A stretch of 64,000 nucleotides of DNA from Pantoea sp. CCBC3-3-1 (GCF_007981265.1 NZ_CP034363.1:4836001-4900000); one strand, 5' to 3'. Numbered from the stretch's first letter, positions 37,650 through 50,683 are shown. A program made the numbers and translations. Notes: a model not told the origin generated them from the sequence alone.

Positions 37650-38775
37650 AGTTCGACTGGCAATAGTACGGCAGAAATATCGTCCAGATGGCGGCGCAGA
37701 GCGCTTTATTTCCCGTGCGCTGGAAGCGCTGGAAGATGGCAGTCTCGAACTGAATATTATCACGCGCAGCTGGCAGGGCGAACCTAAGCCAGACTGGCAC
37801 CTGCATATCTGCAACCCGAAAAAGTGGGGCCGAATCTCACGCGAACGTGGCTTTGCACAAGCGGCCCGTGCCTGCTGGCAACGGGAGGAATTCGATATAG
37901 TGCAAAGCCATGAACGCATTGCAGGCTGTGATATTTTCCGTGCGGGCGACGGCGTGCATCGCGTATGGCTTGAGCAACGGGCACGTATCGTTTCGCCGCT
38001 GCAACGTATGCTGGCCGGCCTGAGCGCCTATCACCGCTATGTTATGGCGGCAGAAGAGGAGATGTTCCGTTCGCCGTCGCTCAAGAAAATTATCTGCAAC
38101 TCTGTGATGGTCAAAAACGACATCATCCGCTGTTTTCAGGTGCCGGAAGAGAAATTTGCGGTCATCTATAACGCTATCGATTGCCAGCGGTTTGAGCCAG
38201 CCACACCTGCCGAGCGCCAGAAATCACGCGCGCAGCTGAACCTTCCTGCTGAGGCCAAGGTTTTTATCTATGTTGGCTCGGGCTTTGAGCGCAAAGGCTT
38301 GCACGCCAGTATTACCGCGCTGGCCGCGACCGATGCCCATCTAATCGTCGTTGGGCAGGATAAACAGCAGTCACGCTATGTCAGCCTGGCACGCAGCCTG
38401 GGCTGTGAAACGCGGGTTCATTTTGTGGGCGTACAGCATAACGTCATTCCTTATTATCATGCGGCTGACGGCCTGATGCTGCCGACGCTTTACGATCCTT
38501 TTCCTAATGTCATTCTGGAAGCGATGGCCTGCGGGTTGCCAGTCATTACCAGTTTTACCTGCGGTGGTGCCGAGTTTATCGTGGAAGGTGAACAGGGATT
38601 CGTTTGCGATGCGCTTGATGTCGCCGCCCTTACGGCAGCAGCACAAGCCATCCCGTTGAGAACTGTGGATGCGCGAATGGGCGATGCAGCGCGTCAACGC
38701 GTGCTACCCTGTTCGCCACAGCGGCTGGCAGACCAACTCCATGCGCTGTATCAACACGTGTTGCAGCAGCCCTGA
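37642..38775 (+). CDS. wabG: LPS core family-4 glycosyltransferase, WabG-like
   Basis: 377 residues, GT-B. The opening LAIVRQKYRPDGGAERFISR and the ICNPKKWGRISRERGFAQAA segment recall Klebsiella/Serratia WabG, which adds galacturonic acid to heptose II, more than E. coli WaaG; the donor domain has YVGSGFERKGLHASI and YDPFPNVILEAMACGLPVIT. Position between waaQ and waaA fits both. The assignment is by memory of family sequences and by synteny. Confidence 0.75.
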   Translation: MSKVRLAIVRQKYRPDGGAERFISRALEALEDGSLELNIITRSWQGEPKPDWHLHICNPKKWGRISRERGFAQAARACWQREEFDIVQSHERIAGCDIFRAGDGVHRVWLEQRARIVSPLQRMLAGLSAYHRYVMAAEEEMFRSPSLKKIICNSVMVKNDIIRCFQVPEEKFAVIYNAIDCQRFEPATPAERQKSRAQLNLPAEAKVFIYVGSGFERKGLHASITALAATDAHLIVVGQDKQQSRYVSLARSLGCETRVHFVGVQHNVIPYYHAADGLMLPTLYDPFPNVILEAMACGLPVITSFTCGGAEFIVEGEQGFVCDALDVAALTAAAQAIPLRTVDARMGDAARQRVLPCSPQRLADQLHALYQHVLQQP

Positions 38776-38878
38776 GAAGAAGGTGTGAGCGGCAACGACT
38801 TATCTGCTAACATGCGGTAATATTTCTCTTTTCCAGCATTTTCTGGCGCGAGTTTCTCCGTACTTCGTAAACACTGTG

Positions 38879-40153
38879 ATGACAACAATTTATACCGCCC
38901 TGCTGTACCTTATTCAGCCTCTCATCTGGCTTCGGCTCTGGCTGCGAGGCAGAAAAGCCCCTGCCTACCGTAAGCGGTGGGCGGAGCGCTACGGTTTTTG
39001 TAAAGGCAAAGTTAAGCCGGACGGTATTCTGCTGCATTCCGTTTCGGTAGGAGAAACGCTGGCGGCCGTGCCGTTGGTGCGGGCGCTACGTCATCGCTAT
39101 CCCTCGATGCCCATCACCGTAACCACGATGACGCCGACAGGATCTGAACGGGCCGCCTCAGCTTTCGGCAAAGACGTTGACCACGTTTATCTGCCTTACG
39201 ATTTACCAGGCTCCATGAATCGCTTTCTCAACAACGTGAATCCGCGGCTGGTTATCATCATGGAAACCGAGCTGTGGCCGAATATGATCGCCCAGCTGCA
39301 CGCTCGCAACATCCCTCTGGTCATTGCCAATGCCCGTCTGTCGGAACGATCCGCGAAAGGTTACGGCAAGCTCGGCAAATTTATGCGCCGCCTGCTGCAA
39401 CAAATTACGCTGATCGCAGCGCAAAATGCCGAAGATGGTGAACGTTTTATCACGCTTGGCCTGAAGCGATCTCAACTGACCGTGACCGGCAGCCTGAAAT
39501 TTGATATTTCGGTAACGCCTGAGCTGGCCGCTCGCGCCATTACGCTGCGCCGCCAGTGGGCGCCACGCCGCCAGGTCTGGATTGCAACCAGTACTCATGA
39601 AGGTGAAGAGAGCGTGATTCTGGAAGCGCACCGTAAGCTGCTGGAACGTTTCCCGACGCTGCTGCTCATTCTGGTGCCGCGTCACCCGGAACGCTTTGCT
39701 ACCGCCCGTGAAATGACGCAGAAAGCCGGCTTCAGCTACACCCTGCGCAGCAGCGGTGAAATCCCGTCAGGCGACACGCAGGTGGTGATTGGCGATACCA
39801 TGGGCGAACTGATGCTGCTTTACGGCATTGCCGATTTGGCCTTCGTGGGTGGCAGCCTGGTTGAACGAGGCGGACATAACCCTCTGGAGGCGGCAGCACA
39901 TGCCATTCCGGTCTTAATGGGGCCGCATATCTTCAACTTTAAAGATATCTGCGCCAAATTACAGCAGGCCGATGGCCTGATTACCGTCACCGATGCCGCT
40001 TCGCTGGATAAAGAGATTGGTACGCTGCTGACGGATGAAGACTACCGGCTCTACTACGGCCGCCATGCCGTTGAAGTGCTTCATCAGAATCAGGGCGCGT
40101 TGCAGCGTCTGCTACAGTTACTCGAACCTTATCTGCCACAGCGGAATCACTAA
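38879..40153 (+). CDS. waaA: Kdo transferase
   Basis: Bifunctional inner-membrane transferase adding two Kdo residues to lipid IVA. 424 residues; TALLYLIQPLIWLRLW is the N-terminal anchor, then RKAPAYRKRWAERYGF, LHSVSVGETLAAVPLV (catalytic Glu) and FVGGSLVERGGHNPLEAAA at the donor site. ATG 38879 preferred over GTG 38876. The waaE start follows directly. Confidence 0.96.
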   Translation: MTTIYTALLYLIQPLIWLRLWLRGRKAPAYRKRWAERYGFCKGKVKPDGILLHSVSVGETLAAVPLVRALRHRYPSMPITVTTMTPTGSERAASAFGKDVDHVYLPYDLPGSMNRFLNNVNPRLVIIMETELWPNMIAQLHARNIPLVIANARLSERSAKGYGKLGKFMRRLLQQITLIAAQNAEDGERFITLGLKRSQLTVTGSLKFDISVTPELAARAITLRRQWAPRRQVWIATSTHEGEESVILEAHRKLLERFPTLLLILVPRHPERFATAREMTQKAGFSYTLRSSGEIPSGDTQVVIGDTMGELMLLYGIADLAFVGGSLVERGGHNPLEAAAHAIPVLMGPHIFNFKDICAKLQQADGLITVTDAASLDKEIGTLLTDEDYRLYYGRHAVEVLHQNQGALQRLLQLLEPYLPQRNH

Positions 40154-41424
<1,271 letters not shown>

Positions 41425-41434
41425 TCGCTCAGCC

Positions 41435-42244
41435 TTACTTCTGACAGACCGGGCAAAAGAAAGTGCTACGCTGAGCGTGTTTGGCGCTCATGATTGGCGT
41501 GGCGCAAACGCGGCAAGGTTCGCCAGCACGACCATAAACCTGGAGTTCCTGCGCAAAGTAGCCTGGCTTGCCGTCCGATTGTAAAAAATCCCGCAGCGTT
41601 GTGCCGCCCTGCTCAATCGACCGCAAAAGCACAGCTTTGATGGTAGCAACCAGCAGCTCCGCCTCTTCCTTTGTCAGCGCCATTGCCGGTCGATCGGGAT
41701 GGATCCCGGCCGCAAACAGCGACTCGCTGGCGTAAATATTCCCCACGCCTACCACCAGCTTGTTGTCCATCAGCCACGGCTTAACGGGCGTACGCTTGCT
41801 GCGCGATTTTTCAAACAGATAATCGGCGCTGAACGCTTCGCTCAGCGGCTCCGGGCCGAGATGAGCCAGAACGTTACTGGCAGCCAGATCGGTGCTCCAC
41901 AGCCACGCTCCGAAGCGTCGCGGGTCGGTATAGCGCAGAACTTTGCCGTTGCTCATCACCAGATCGACGTGGTCATGCTTAGCGGGGGGTAAATCTTCCG
42001 GTAACACTCTCAGGCTGCCGGACATGCCAAGGTGGATAATTATCCAGCCGGCAGGCAGCTCCAGCAGCAGATATTTCGCCCGACGCTGTACGCTGAGTAC
42101 GGGCTGATCGCTGAGGCTGTGAATTTCATGAGAGACCGGCCAGCGCAGGCGGCCATTGCGAACAATCGCATGCAGAATAGTGGCGCCAACAAGATGCGGC
42201 TCAATACCGCGTCGACTGGTTTCAACCTCTGGTAGTTCCGGCAT
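41435..42244 (-). CDS. mutM: Formamidopyrimidine-DNA glycosylase
   Basis: Removes 8-oxoguanine and ring-opened purines from DNA, with AP lyase activity. 269 residues; the obligatory N-terminal [12 protein letters not shown] (Pro-2 nucleophile, Glu-3), the H2TH region with the conserved [11 protein letters not shown], and a C-terminal zinc finger (CRVC...CPVC). The start at 42244 is fixed by the PELPE motif. It lies downstream of rpmB-rpmG, separated by a terminator. Confidence 0.97.
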   Translation of the reverse strand: MPELPEVETSRRGIEPHLVGATILHAIVRNGRLRWPVSHEIHSLSDQPVLSVQRRAKYLLLELPAGWIIIHLGMSGSLRVLPEDLPPAKHDHVDLVMSNGKVLRYTDPRRFGAWLWSTDLAASNVLAHLGPEPLSEAFSADYLFEKSRSKRTPVKPWLMDNKLVVGVGNIYASESLFAAGIHPDRPAMALTKEEAELLVATIKAVLLRSIEQGGTTLRDFLQSDGKPGYFAQELQVYGRAGEPCRVCATPIMSAKHAQRSTFFCPVCQK

Positions 42245-42284
42245 TGATGACCTCCTGCTGATAAACTTTTCGTTTCCCACAAAA

Positions 42285-42312
42285 GAAAAAACCCCGCCGA
42301 AGCGAGGTTTTT
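42285..42312 (-). terminator. Terminator after rpmG
   Basis: On the minus strand CCTCGC-TTCG-GCGGGG followed by TTTTTT, 15-40 bp after the rpmG stop. This is the hairpin known from the enterobacterial rpmBG operon; some read-through into mutM is likely. Confidence 0.75.
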
Positions 42313-42328
42313 CATCCACTAAATTCAA

Positions 42329-42499
<171 letters not shown>

Positions 42500-42512
42500 T
42501 CAGTTCCTTACC

Positions 42513-42782
<270 letters not shown>

Positions 42783-43031
42783 TTAAAAATAAGGTCTTGG
42801 CCGCCTCGTCAGGCTCTTAGCCCATCCAGGCGAGTTCTATGTGAACCCGCTGAGCAGGCCCAAATGCCAAACCCGAGATTCTCAAAGGTGGCGTAGTATA
42901 CGCCCTGCAAGGCCGGTGCTCAAGTCCCGAACAGATAAAGATCCCTGTGGATCGTGCAAAATTGCTCCATTTGAACCGAAATCTGACGCCGACAAGGGGT
43001 GAAAAAGCGCAATTTGCTTCCTGGCCGCCCG

Positions 43032-43703
43032 CTAAATCCAGCCCAGTTCCGCAAAGGACGTATATTCTCCCCGCCCTACCACTATATGGTCAAGTACGCG
43101 AATGCTTAACAGCTGGCAGGCTTCGATAACGTGTTGAGTTACATCGCGATCGGCCACGCTGGGCGCGGATAACCCTGAGGGATGATTATGTGCAAGCACC
43201 AGAGCCGCAGCGTTATGTTTCAGCGCTTCACGCACGATTTCGCGTGGGTGAACTTCTACGCTGGCGATGGTGCCGGAAAACATTTCGCTGCAATGAATCA
43301 CCTGGTGCTGATTATTGAAAAAGATCACCATAAAAATCTCGCGCTCGCGGTGTGCAAGCTTGCTGGACAGGAAATTCACCATATCAACCGGGCTTTGCAT
43401 CACCTGTTTTTCAATCTTCTCATTGCAGGTAAAGAAGCGCCGTCCCAGCTCCGCAATCGCATTCAGCTGCGCATATTTAGCGATTCCCACGCCCTTAATC
43501 TGTTTGAACGCCTGCTCTCCGGCGCTCATCAAGCGGTAAAGCGAACCAAATTCATCAAGCAGCTGCTGCGCCAGCGTCATTACATGCACCCCGTTCGCGC
43601 CGGTTCGCAGAAAAATCGCCAGTAATTCTGTATCCGTCAGCGCCCCCGCCCCGCTTTGCATAAGTTTTTCACGCGGTGGCTGTGTTACCCATTGCTTTTC
43701 CAT
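43032..43703 (-). CDS. radC: RadC-family protein (JAB1/MPN-like)
   Basis: 223 residues. N-terminal helix-hairpin-helix region ([27 protein letters not shown]) and a C-terminal JAB-like metal site with [21 protein letters not shown] (HxH...SxxD). Despite its name a repair role is not established. Start at 43703 chosen because GGAGG is 7 bp upstream. Divergent from coaBC. Confidence 0.94.
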   Translation of the reverse strand: MEKQWVTQPPREKLMQSGAGALTDTELLAIFLRTGANGVHVMTLAQQLLDEFGSLYRLMSAGEQAFKQIKGVGIAKYAQLNAIAELGRRFFTCNEKIEKQVMQSPVDMVNFLSSKLAHREREIFMVIFFNNQHQVIHCSEMFSGTIASVEVHPREIVREALKHNAAALVLAHNHPSGLSAPSVADRDVTQHVIEACQLLSIRVLDHIVVGRGEYTSFAELGWI

Positions 43704-43892
43704 TTGCATCCCTCCTTCCTCAATCGACAAAAGCATGGCATTATATACAGTAGTTTTCCATGCATTTTTCGCGACTCTTCGTGAAGCGTCACAAAGGCAT
43801 TACCGTGCCTGAAGGCGAAGACAGAGAGTGTGATAAAATGGCAGGATTCCGACGCACACGTCGCGTCAATCTGACTCAATGGGCGGATCAAC

Positions 43893-45107
43893 ATGGCAGG
43901 ATTAACCGGTAAACACATTGTTCTGGGCGTCAGTGGCGGTATTGCCGCTTATAAAGCGCCTGAACTGGTCAGGCGCCTTCGCGATCGTGGCGCGGAAGTG
44001 CGGGTCGTTATGACCGACGCGGCAAAAGCGTTTATTACTCCGCTCAGCCTGCAGGCGGTTTCTGGCTATCCGGTCTCTGACGATCTGCTTGACCCCGCAG
44101 CCGAGGCGGCAATGGGCCACATCGAGCTGGGAAAATGGGCCGATTTAGTGATTCTGGCACCGGCGACGGCCGATCTTATCGCCCGCGTAACCGCAGGGAT
44201 GGCAAACGATCTGGTCACCACGATTTGCCTTGCTACAGCCGCCCCGATCGCGGTGGTGCCCGCCATGAACCAGCAAATGTATCGGGCGCTGCCGACGCAG
44301 CATAATCTTCAGATGCTGGCTTCACGCGGCGTGATGATTTGGGGACCTGACAGCGGAAGTCAGGCCTGTGGCGACATTGGCCCTGGCAGAATGTTAGATC
44401 CACTGGCAATTGTAGATGAAGCCGTAAACTGGGCGCTGCCGGCTAAAGATTTACAGCACCTTAAAATCATGATTACCGCTGGCCCAACGCGCGAAGCGCT
44501 CGATCCGGTAAGGTTCATTAGCAATCACAGCTCGGGTAAGATGGGCTTCGCCATCGCGGCGGCAGCAGCTAAACGTGGTGCTGATGTGACGCTCGTTGCT
44601 GGCCCTGTTGCCTTAGAAACGCCACCAGGTGTTAAGCGAATCGATGTGCTGACCGCTTTAGAAATGGAACGGTCAGTTATGGCAGAGGCGGCTAATCAGC
44701 ATATTTTCATTGCTACCGCAGCCGTTGCAGATTACCGCGCGGCCGAAGTCGCGGCGGAAAAAATCAAGAAACAAGGGGATGTCATCACCCTGAGCATGGT
44801 GAAAAATCCTGACATTGTCGCTGGCGTAGGGGCGATGCAGCAAAGCCGGCCTTTTGTGGTGGGATTTGCAGCAGAAACCCAGAATGTGGAAGAATACGCC
44901 CGACAAAAAAGGGTACGGAAAAATCTTGATCTAATCTGTGCCAACGATGTATCTAAGGCCGGGCAAGGCTTTAACAGCGACAACAATGCCCTGCATCTTT
45001 TTTGGCAGGAAGGAGAGAAAGTCTTACCGCTCAGCGATAAGCAACTCCTTGGCCAACATTTACTAGACGAGATAGTCAGCCGTTATGATGAAAAAAATCG
45101 ACGTTAA
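43893..45107 (+). CDS. coaBC: Bifunctional PPC synthetase/PPC decarboxylase
   Basis: Makes 4'-phosphopantothenoylcysteine and decarboxylates it in CoA synthesis. 404 residues: N-terminal flavin-dependent CoaC half ([28 protein letters not shown]) and C-terminal CoaB half ([25 protein letters not shown]). Overlaps dut by 23 bp. Also known as dfp. Confidence 0.97.
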   Translation: MAGLTGKHIVLGVSGGIAAYKAPELVRRLRDRGAEVRVVMTDAAKAFITPLSLQAVSGYPVSDDLLDPAAEAAMGHIELGKWADLVILAPATADLIARVTAGMANDLVTTICLATAAPIAVVPAMNQQMYRALPTQHNLQMLASRGVMIWGPDSGSQACGDIGPGRMLDPLAIVDEAVNWALPAKDLQHLKIMITAGPTREALDPVRFISNHSSGKMGFAIAAAAAKRGADVTLVAGPVALETPPGVKRIDVLTALEMERSVMAEAANQHIFIATAAVADYRAAEVAAEKIKKQGDVITLSMVKNPDIVAGVGAMQQSRPFVVGFAAETQNVEEYARQKRVRKNLDLICANDVSKAGQGFNSDNNALHLFWQEGEKVLPLSDKQLLGQHLLDEIVSRYDEKNRR

Positions 45108-45543
45108 GATTTTAGACCCGCGCGTGGGTACGACTTTTCCACTACCCGCTTATGCCACCTCTGGTTCGGCGGGTCTTGACCTGCGTGCATGTCTGGATGA
45201 AGCCATCCAGCTCGCGCCTGGTGCCACTACGCTGGTGCCGACCGGACTGGCTATTCACATCGGCGATCCGCAGCTGGCGGCGGTCATCCTGCCTCGCTCG
45301 GGCTTAGGTCATAAACATGGCGTGGTGCTGGGTAATCTGGTTGGCCTGATTGATTCAGACTATCAGGGGCAGCTGATGGTTTCCGTCTGGAACCGCAGCC
45401 AGGACGCGTTCAGCATTGAACCCGGCGAGCGCATTGCCCAGATGGTATTTGTGCCGGTTGTGCAGGCTGAATTCAATCTGGTAAACGATTTTGATACCAG
45501 CGATCGCGGTGAAGGTGGATTCGGCCATTCTGGTCGCCAATAG
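45085..45543 (+). CDS. dut: dUTP diphosphatase
   Basis: Trimeric enzyme that hydrolyses dUTP to dUMP, keeping uracil out of DNA. 152 residues; the five dUTPase motifs are visible ([58 protein letters not shown]). Starts inside the end of coaBC; a second ATG at 45088 is possible. Confidence 0.97.
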   Translation: MMKKIDVKILDPRVGTTFPLPAYATSGSAGLDLRACLDEAIQLAPGATTLVPTGLAIHIGDPQLAAVILPRSGLGHKHGVVLGNLVGLIDSDYQGQLMVSVWNRSQDAFSIEPGERIAQMVFVPVVQAEFNLVNDFDTSDRGEGGFGHSGRQ

Positions 45544-45662
45544 CCACCAGCCCGGCACGCCGAAGCAGTTAATTAATCCTTAATTCCGCCGTGAGCCTGC
45601 GCTCACGGACGTTGCGTGGGCGCTTGCCCGTACACGGTGATATTTCAGGGGTCTTTCAGGAC

Positions 45663-46259
45663 ATGGCAGAAAAAAAGAGTGCGAAACGGAATCGTCGCGA
45701 AGAAATACTGCAGGCGCTGGCGCAAATGCTGGAATCGAGTGACGGCAGCCAGCGGATTACAACCGCTAAGCTTGCGGCGAATGTTGGCGTTTCTGAAGCT
45801 GCGCTTTACCGGCATTTTCCCAGCAAGACTCGAATGTTCGACAGCCTGATCGAGTTTATTGAAGACAGCCTGATTACGCGCATCAATCTGATTTTGAAAG
45901 ACGAAAAAGAGACGCAGCCGCGTCTGCGTTTGATTATTCAATTGTTGCTGGGCTTTGGTGAGCGTAATCCGGGTTTAACGCGTATTCTGACCGGCCACGC
46001 GCTGATGTTTGAACAGGATCGTTTGCAGGGACGGATCAATCAGCTGTTTGAACGCATAGAAGTCCAGCTACGCCAGGTGCTACGTGAGCAAAAGATGCGT
46101 GATGGCGAAGGTTTTAAAACGGATGAGGCGCTGCTGGCCAGTCAGCTTCTGGCTTTTTGTGAGGGCTTGCTGTCGCGCTTTGTCCGCTCAGGATTCCGCT
46201 ACCGCCCTACGGTAGAATTCGAGACGCGCTGGCCATTAATGGCATCCCAGCTGGTGTAG
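45663..46259 (+). CDS. slmA: Nucleoid occlusion factor SlmA
   Basis: TetR-family protein that binds specific chromosomal sites and blocks FtsZ ring assembly over the nucleoid. 198 residues as in E. coli; N-terminal helix-turn-helix [21 protein letters not shown], then a helical dimer domain. The start at 45663 (MAEKKSAKR) gives the correct length; the frame is open to 45591. Converges on pyrE. Confidence 0.96.
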   Translation: MAEKKSAKRNRREEILQALAQMLESSDGSQRITTAKLAANVGVSEAALYRHFPSKTRMFDSLIEFIEDSLITRINLILKDEKETQPRLRLIIQLLLGFGERNPGLTRILTGHALMFEQDRLQGRINQLFERIEVQLRQVLREQKMRDGEGFKTDEALLASQLLAFCEGLLSRFVRSGFRYRPTVEFETRWPLMASQLV

Positions 46260-46271
46260 CCGGGAAAGCAA

Positions 46272-46294
46272 GCGGGCCACAACGGTTGGCCCGC
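46272..46294. terminator. Bidirectional terminator slmA/pyrE
   Basis: GCGGGCCA/TGGCCCGC hairpin (46272-46279 / 46287-46294) in the 42-bp gap between the convergent genes. Confidence 0.65.
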
Positions 46295-46301
46295 ATCGGA
46301 T

Positions 46302-46943
46302 TCAGATACCGTACTCTTTGCGATAGGCACGAACCGCGGCAAGGTGGTCAGCCAGTTCGGGCTTTTCTTCGAGATAAGTAATGAGCTCATTCAGCGTAAT
46401 GATTGCGATCACTTTACAGCCGTAATCACGCTCCACTTCCTGAATTGCTGACTCCTTCCCACGTCCGCGTTCCTGCCGATCGAGGGAGATAAGCACGCCT
46501 GCCAGCGTAGCCTGATTCGCCGCGATGATTTCCATCGATTCACGAATAGCCGTCCCGGCAGTAATCACATCATCTACCAGCATAATGCGTCCCTGAAGCG
46601 GACTGCCGACCAGCGTACCGCCTTCGCCGTGGTCTTTTGCCTCTTTGCGATTAAAGCAGTAAGGCACATCGCGGTCATGATGATCGGCCAGCGCGACGGC
46701 AGTGGTAGTCGCAATTGGAATGCCTTTGTAGGCCGGGCCAAAAACCAGATCGAAATCGATGCCGGAATCAACCAGCGCCTGAGCATAAAAACGGCCCAGA
46801 AGCGCCAGATCGCGGCCAGTATTAAACAGGCCGGCATTAAAGAAATAAGGGCTTTTACGCCCTGATTTCAGCGTAAACTCACCAAACTTCAGCACCTGCT
46901 TGTTGATGGCGAACTCGATAAATTGGCGCTGCCAGGCTTTCAT
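46302..46943 (-). CDS. pyrE: Orotate phosphoribosyltransferase
   Basis: Converts orotate and PRPP to OMP in pyrimidine synthesis. 213 residues; PRPP-binding motif [17 protein letters not shown] and the family opening [20 protein letters not shown] (N terminus). Downstream of rph, with an attenuator in the intercistronic gap. Confidence 0.97.
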   Translation of the reverse strand: MKAWQRQFIEFAINKQVLKFGEFTLKSGRKSPYFFNAGLFNTGRDLALLGRFYAQALVDSGIDFDLVFGPAYKGIPIATTTAVALADHHDRDVPYCFNRKEAKDHGEGGTLVGSPLQGRIMLVDDVITAGTAIRESMEIIAANQATLAGVLISLDRQERGRGKESAIQEVERDYGCKVIAIITLNELITYLEEKPELADHLAAVRAYRKEYGI

Positions 46944-46965
46944 GTCTCAATCCTCAATCAGTTAT

Positions 46966-46983
46966 AAAAAAGGCGGCTCGCCT
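46966..46983 (-). terminator. pyrE attenuator
   Basis: Minus-strand hairpin AGGCG-AGC-CGCCT followed by six Ts in the 47-bp rph-pyrE gap. In E. coli, pyrimidine-sensing control of pyrE works through coupling of rph translation with transcription past such a hairpin; the same arrangement is visible here. Confidence 0.8.
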
Positions 46984-46990
46984 GGAAAAA

Positions 46991-47707
46991 TCAGTCTTGT
47001 AGCGCTGCTTTCTGTGCCTGAATCAGGGTATCGATGCCGCCTCTTGCCAGGGACAACAGCGTCAGTAGCTCATCATGAGTGAAGGGCTCACCTTCTGCCG
47101 TGCCCTGCACTTCAATCATGCGGCCATCTTCGGTCATCACCACATTCATATCGGTCTCTGCGGCAGAATCTTCGACATATTCTAAATCGCAAAGCGCTTC
47201 GCCTTTCACGATCCCAACGGAAACAGCCGCAACCATGCCTTTCATCGGATTCGCTTTCAGCTTACCGATAGAGACCAGGTGGTTAAGCGCATCGGCCAGC
47301 GCCACGCAGGCACCGGTGATAGAAGCGGTACGGGTACCGCCATCCGCCTGAAGTACATCGCAATCCAGCGTAATAGTGAACTCACCTAACGCCTTTAAAT
47401 CCAGTGCAGCACGCAAAGAGCGAGCAATCAGGCGCTGGATTTCCAGTGTACGACCGCCTTGTTTACCTTTAGCGGCTTCACGCGCGTTACGGCTGTGGGT
47501 GGCACGCGGCAACATACCGTATTCAGCCGTTACCCAGCCCTGTCCCTGACCTTTCAGGAAACGAGGCACACCTTCTTCAATGGTGGCAGTACACAGAACT
47601 TTAGTTTCACCGAATTCAACCAGAACTGAACCTTCTGCGTGTTTGGTGTAATGGCGGGTCAGTGTGACGGGACGCACCTGTTGTGCGCTACGGCCTGCTG
47701 GACGCAT
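46991..47707 (-). CDS. rph: Ribonuclease PH
   Basis: Phosphorolytic 3'-5' exoribonuclease maturing tRNA 3' ends. 238 residues, intact, unlike the frameshifted allele of E. coli K-12. The start [40 protein letters not shown] helix (here [13 protein letters not shown]) and DADGGTR-like [14 protein letters not shown] active site are all present. First gene of rph-pyrE. Confidence 0.96.
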   Translation of the reverse strand: MRPAGRSAQQVRPVTLTRHYTKHAEGSVLVEFGETKVLCTATIEEGVPRFLKGQGQGWVTAEYGMLPRATHSRNAREAAKGKQGGRTLEIQRLIARSLRAALDLKALGEFTITLDCDVLQADGGTRTASITGACVALADALNHLVSIGKLKANPMKGMVAAVSVGIVKGEALCDLEYVEDSAAETDMNVVMTEDGRMIEVQGTAEGEPFTHDELLTLLSLARGGIDTLIQAQKAALQD

Positions 47708-47905
47708 GGTTTCTCTCCGGCTTACGAATCATGTTTGGCTGCGCATTATACGGATTTCACTGCCGAATGCCTATGACAGCCGCCGCTTCTTATGCACGCC
47801 GGTACTTAACCCGGAACAAAATAACAAGATATCGCAAGGTTGAATGAAACAGGACAGAAAATATGGCTAAATGCAGCCTTCTTCCTTCTGTTGGACAGTG
47901 CTGAT

Positions 47906-49090
47906 ATGCCTGAGATACTTCATTTTATTCTGGCCGTTGCGGCTATTTTTTTGCTGGCGCTGCTGTTTAGTCATGACCGCAAAAAAATCCGCCCGCGCGT
48001 AATTTTTCAACTGCTTGTTATCGAAGGGGCACTGGCCTGGTTCTTTTTGCATGCTGCCAGCGGCCTCACGCTGGTTGCGGCAGTGTCCGACTTTTTCACC
48101 ACCCTGCTAAAATTTGCCGCCAACGGTTCTGATTTTGTTTTTGGCGGGATGAGCAGTCAGGGGCTGGCGTTTATTTTCCTTGGCGTGCTGTGCCCAATTA
48201 TTTTTATCTCTGCGCTTATTGGCATTTTGCAGCATCTCCGCATTTTACCCGTGCTGATCCGGGTAGTGGGTACCGTGCTCTCTAAAGTGAATGGCATGGG
48301 CAAGCTGGAGTCTTTTAATGCTGTGAGTACGCTGATCTTAGGGCAGTCAGAAAACTTCATTGCCTATAAAGGCATTCTGGCTGATATCTCTCCGCGCCGA
48401 CTTTATTCGATGGCTGCCGCCGCGATGTCGACCGTTTCTCTCTCCATCGTGGGCGCTTATATGTCGATGATCGAGCCGCGTTATGTTGTTGCCGCGCTGG
48501 TGCTCAATATGTTCAGCACGTTTATTGTTCTGTCGATTATCAATCCGATTCCGCCAGGCGATGAGCCGGAAATCGTTCTTGAAAAGCTGCACGAAGATCA
48601 GAGCTTTTTTGAAATGCTGGGTGAATACATACTTGCCGGTTTTAAGGTAGCCATGATCATCCTGGCGATGCTGATTGGTTTTATTGCCTTAATTTCTGCC
48701 GTAAACGCGCTGTTTTCGACGATTTTTGGCATCAGTTTTCAACAGGTGCTGGGCTATGTCTTCTGGCCATTCGCCTGGCTGATTGGCATTCCAGCGGCCG
48801 ATGCCTTACAGGCAGCAAGCATCATGGCGACTAAGCTGGTCGCTAATGAGTTTGTGGCAATGATTGAGCTGAAAAAAGTGGCCGCAGGACTTTCCCCGCG
48901 CGGTTTGGGGATACTGTCCGTCTTTTTAGTTTCTTTTGCCAATTTCGCTTCAATCGGCATTGTAGCGGGGGCGATCAAAGGCCTGAACGAGCAACAGGGC
49001 AACGTTGTGTCACGTTATGGACTGAAACTTGTCTATGGCTCCACGCTGGTCAGCCTGCTTTCCGCCGCTTTTGCCGGGTTAGTGCTCTAA
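47906..49090 (+). CDS. nupC: Nucleoside:H+ symporter, NupC family
   Basis: Concentrative nucleoside transporter in the inner membrane. 394 residues with about eight to ten hydrophobic helices. [34 protein letters not shown] and [15 protein letters not shown] are near-identical to conserved NupC blocks. Start 47906 ([11 protein letters not shown]) matches NupC; an upstream ATG at 47840 adds an unlikely leader. Usual substrates are pyrimidine and purine nucleosides. Confidence 0.88.
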   Translation: MPEILHFILAVAAIFLLALLFSHDRKKIRPRVIFQLLVIEGALAWFFLHAASGLTLVAAVSDFFTTLLKFAANGSDFVFGGMSSQGLAFIFLGVLCPIIFISALIGILQHLRILPVLIRVVGTVLSKVNGMGKLESFNAVSTLILGQSENFIAYKGILADISPRRLYSMAAAAMSTVSLSIVGAYMSMIEPRYVVAALVLNMFSTFIVLSIINPIPPGDEPEIVLEKLHEDQSFFEMLGEYILAGFKVAMIILAMLIGFIALISAVNALFSTIFGISFQQVLGYVFWPFAWLIGIPAADALQAASIMATKLVANEFVAMIELKKVAAGLSPRGLGILSVFLVSFANFASIGIVAGAIKGLNEQQGNVVSRYGLKLVYGSTLVSLLSAAFAGLVL

Positions 49091-49110
49091 CTCGCAGAAG
49101 GGATATGCTA

Positions 49111-49144
49111 CCGGAACAGGCAGAGGCGATCGTGCCTGTTCCGG
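49111..49144. terminator. Hairpin after nupC
   Basis: Perfect 12-bp inverted repeat CCGGAACAGGCA/TGCCTGTTCCGG (49111-49122 / 49133-49144) with a 10-base loop, between the convergent nupC and lipoprotein genes. No U-run follows. Confidence 0.6.
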
Positions 49145-49191
49145 CTGGAGTTCCACATCGGGCGCGAGCGGTTCTTAGCGCTGTTTAAGCA

Positions 49192-49608
49192 TCAAAATGC
49201 TACGCAGACTGGCTCATCCACCCGCATAACTGACTCCTGCTGGAACTGTTGTTTATAACCGGTCCGTAATGCCTCAATATCCTTTTCGTTTTGCAGCGTA
49301 TCCGGATGAATAAGCAGCAACGCCTTACTCTGTTCGCGCGCCACTTTGCCATCCTCACCCAGCCACTGACCATTTGCAGCAAAAACCGTTAAGCCGGCTT
49401 TAAAACGCGGCGTCACTTGCTTATCCACAAAAGATTGCCACTCGGTCGAGGAAATATCAGCGCCATGCGGCCTGCTCAGGCCAAAGTACAGTGTCGTCTG
49501 TGTCATCACATCGCCTGTTTTACAGTGAGTGGGCGTCAGATGCGCAGGTGTGTTACAACCAGCCAGCGTAAAAGCACAGAGAGCAATCATTAGAGACGTG
49601 GTTTTCAT
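49192..49608 (-). CDS. DUF3574-type lipoprotein
   Basis: 138 residues with a lipoprotein signal: MIALCAFTLAGC, so Cys-18 would be lipidated. The mature part (TTLYFGLSRPHGADISSTEW) resembles DUF3574 proteins of unknown function. Single gene, convergent with nupC and divergent from yicC. Confidence 0.78.
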   Translation of the reverse strand: MKTTSLMIALCAFTLAGCNTPAHLTPTHCKTGDVMTQTTLYFGLSRPHGADISSTEWQSFVDKQVTPRFKAGLTVFAANGQWLGEDGKVAREQSKALLLIHPDTLQNEKDIEALRTGYKQQFQQESVMRVDEPVCVAF

Positions 49609-49785
49609 TAGCTTCCTTTCGATCCAGTTATTAAATGCTACGCATTTTGCAGGCTAAAGCTTAATCCCCTGCTGATAAAAATTCACAGGTAACGGCTGAT
49701 TTACAGCACTTTGAGCGAATGCCTGTTAAGCCAACGCCCGCGCCGCTATAATCCCCTCATCTTACTTCTAAAACGAGTACGCAAA

Positions 49786-50649
49786 ATGATCCGCAGCATG
49801 ACCGCCTACGCACGGCGTGAAACGAAAGGCGAATGGGGCAGCGCAGCCTGGGAGCTTCGTTCCGTCAACCAGCGTTACTTAGAAACCTATATCCGTCTTC
49901 CCGAGCAGTTTCGTGGCCTTGAGCCGGTAATCCGTGAACGTATTCGTAACCGCCTGACGCGCGGAAAAATCGAATGTAACCTTCGCTTTGAGGCTGACCC
50001 GAGCGCGCAGAGTTCGCTGGTGCTGAACGAGAAGCTGGCTATCCAGCTGGTTGAAGCAGCGAAATGGGTAAAAATGCAGAGTGATGAAGGGGAAATCAAC
50101 CCGGTCGATATTCTGCGTTGGCCCGGCGTTATGTCGGCAGAAGAACAGGATCTGGATGCTATTTCTGCCGAGCTGCTAAAAGCGCTGGACGTGGCTCTGG
50201 ATGACTTTATCACCTCGCGTGAAACCGAAGGCGCAGCGTTAAAATCACTGATTGAGCAGCGCCTGGAAGGCGTCAGCACCGAAGTCACCAAAGTGCGCGC
50301 GCAAATGCCCGACGTGCTGAAATGGCAACGCGAGCGCCTGGTTACCAAGCTGGAAGAAGCTCAGGTGCAGCTGGACGGTAATCGCGTGGAGCAGGAACTG
50401 ATCATGATGGCTCAGCGTGTTGATGTGGCGGAAGAGTTAGATCGCCTCGAGGCACACGTTAAGGAAACCTATAACATCCTGAAGAAGAAAGAGGCCGTTG
50501 GCCGTCGCCTCGACTTCATGATGCAGGAGTTTAACCGTGAGTCGAATACGCTGGCGTCGAAGTCGATTAATGCTGAAGTCACTACCTCAGCTATTGAGCT
50601 GAAAGTATTGATTGAGCAGATGCGCGAACAGATCCAGAATATTGAGTAA
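49786..50649 (+). CDS. yicC: YicC-family endoribonuclease
   Basis: 287 residues, the E. coli length. MIRSMTAYARRETKGEWGSA and ELRSVNQRYLETYIRLP at the N terminus, and VGRRLDFMMQEFNRESNTLA with the SKSINAEVT segment at the C terminus are the family hallmarks. Members were described as endoribonucleases that influence small-RNA stability. Start 49786; an open frame to 49711 is ignored. The terminator downstream is the integration site of the adjacent element. Confidence 0.95.
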   Translation: MIRSMTAYARRETKGEWGSAAWELRSVNQRYLETYIRLPEQFRGLEPVIRERIRNRLTRGKIECNLRFEADPSAQSSLVLNEKLAIQLVEAAKWVKMQSDEGEINPVDILRWPGVMSAEEQDLDAISAELLKALDVALDDFITSRETEGAALKSLIEQRLEGVSTEVTKVRAQMPDVLKWQRERLVTKLEEAQVQLDGNRVEQELIMMAQRVDVAEELDRLEAHVKETYNILKKKEAVGRRLDFMMQEFNRESNTLASKSINAEVTTSAIELKVLIEQMREQIQNIE

Positions 50650-50683
50650 AATCTCATCAGATTTCATATGATGTCATAATGCC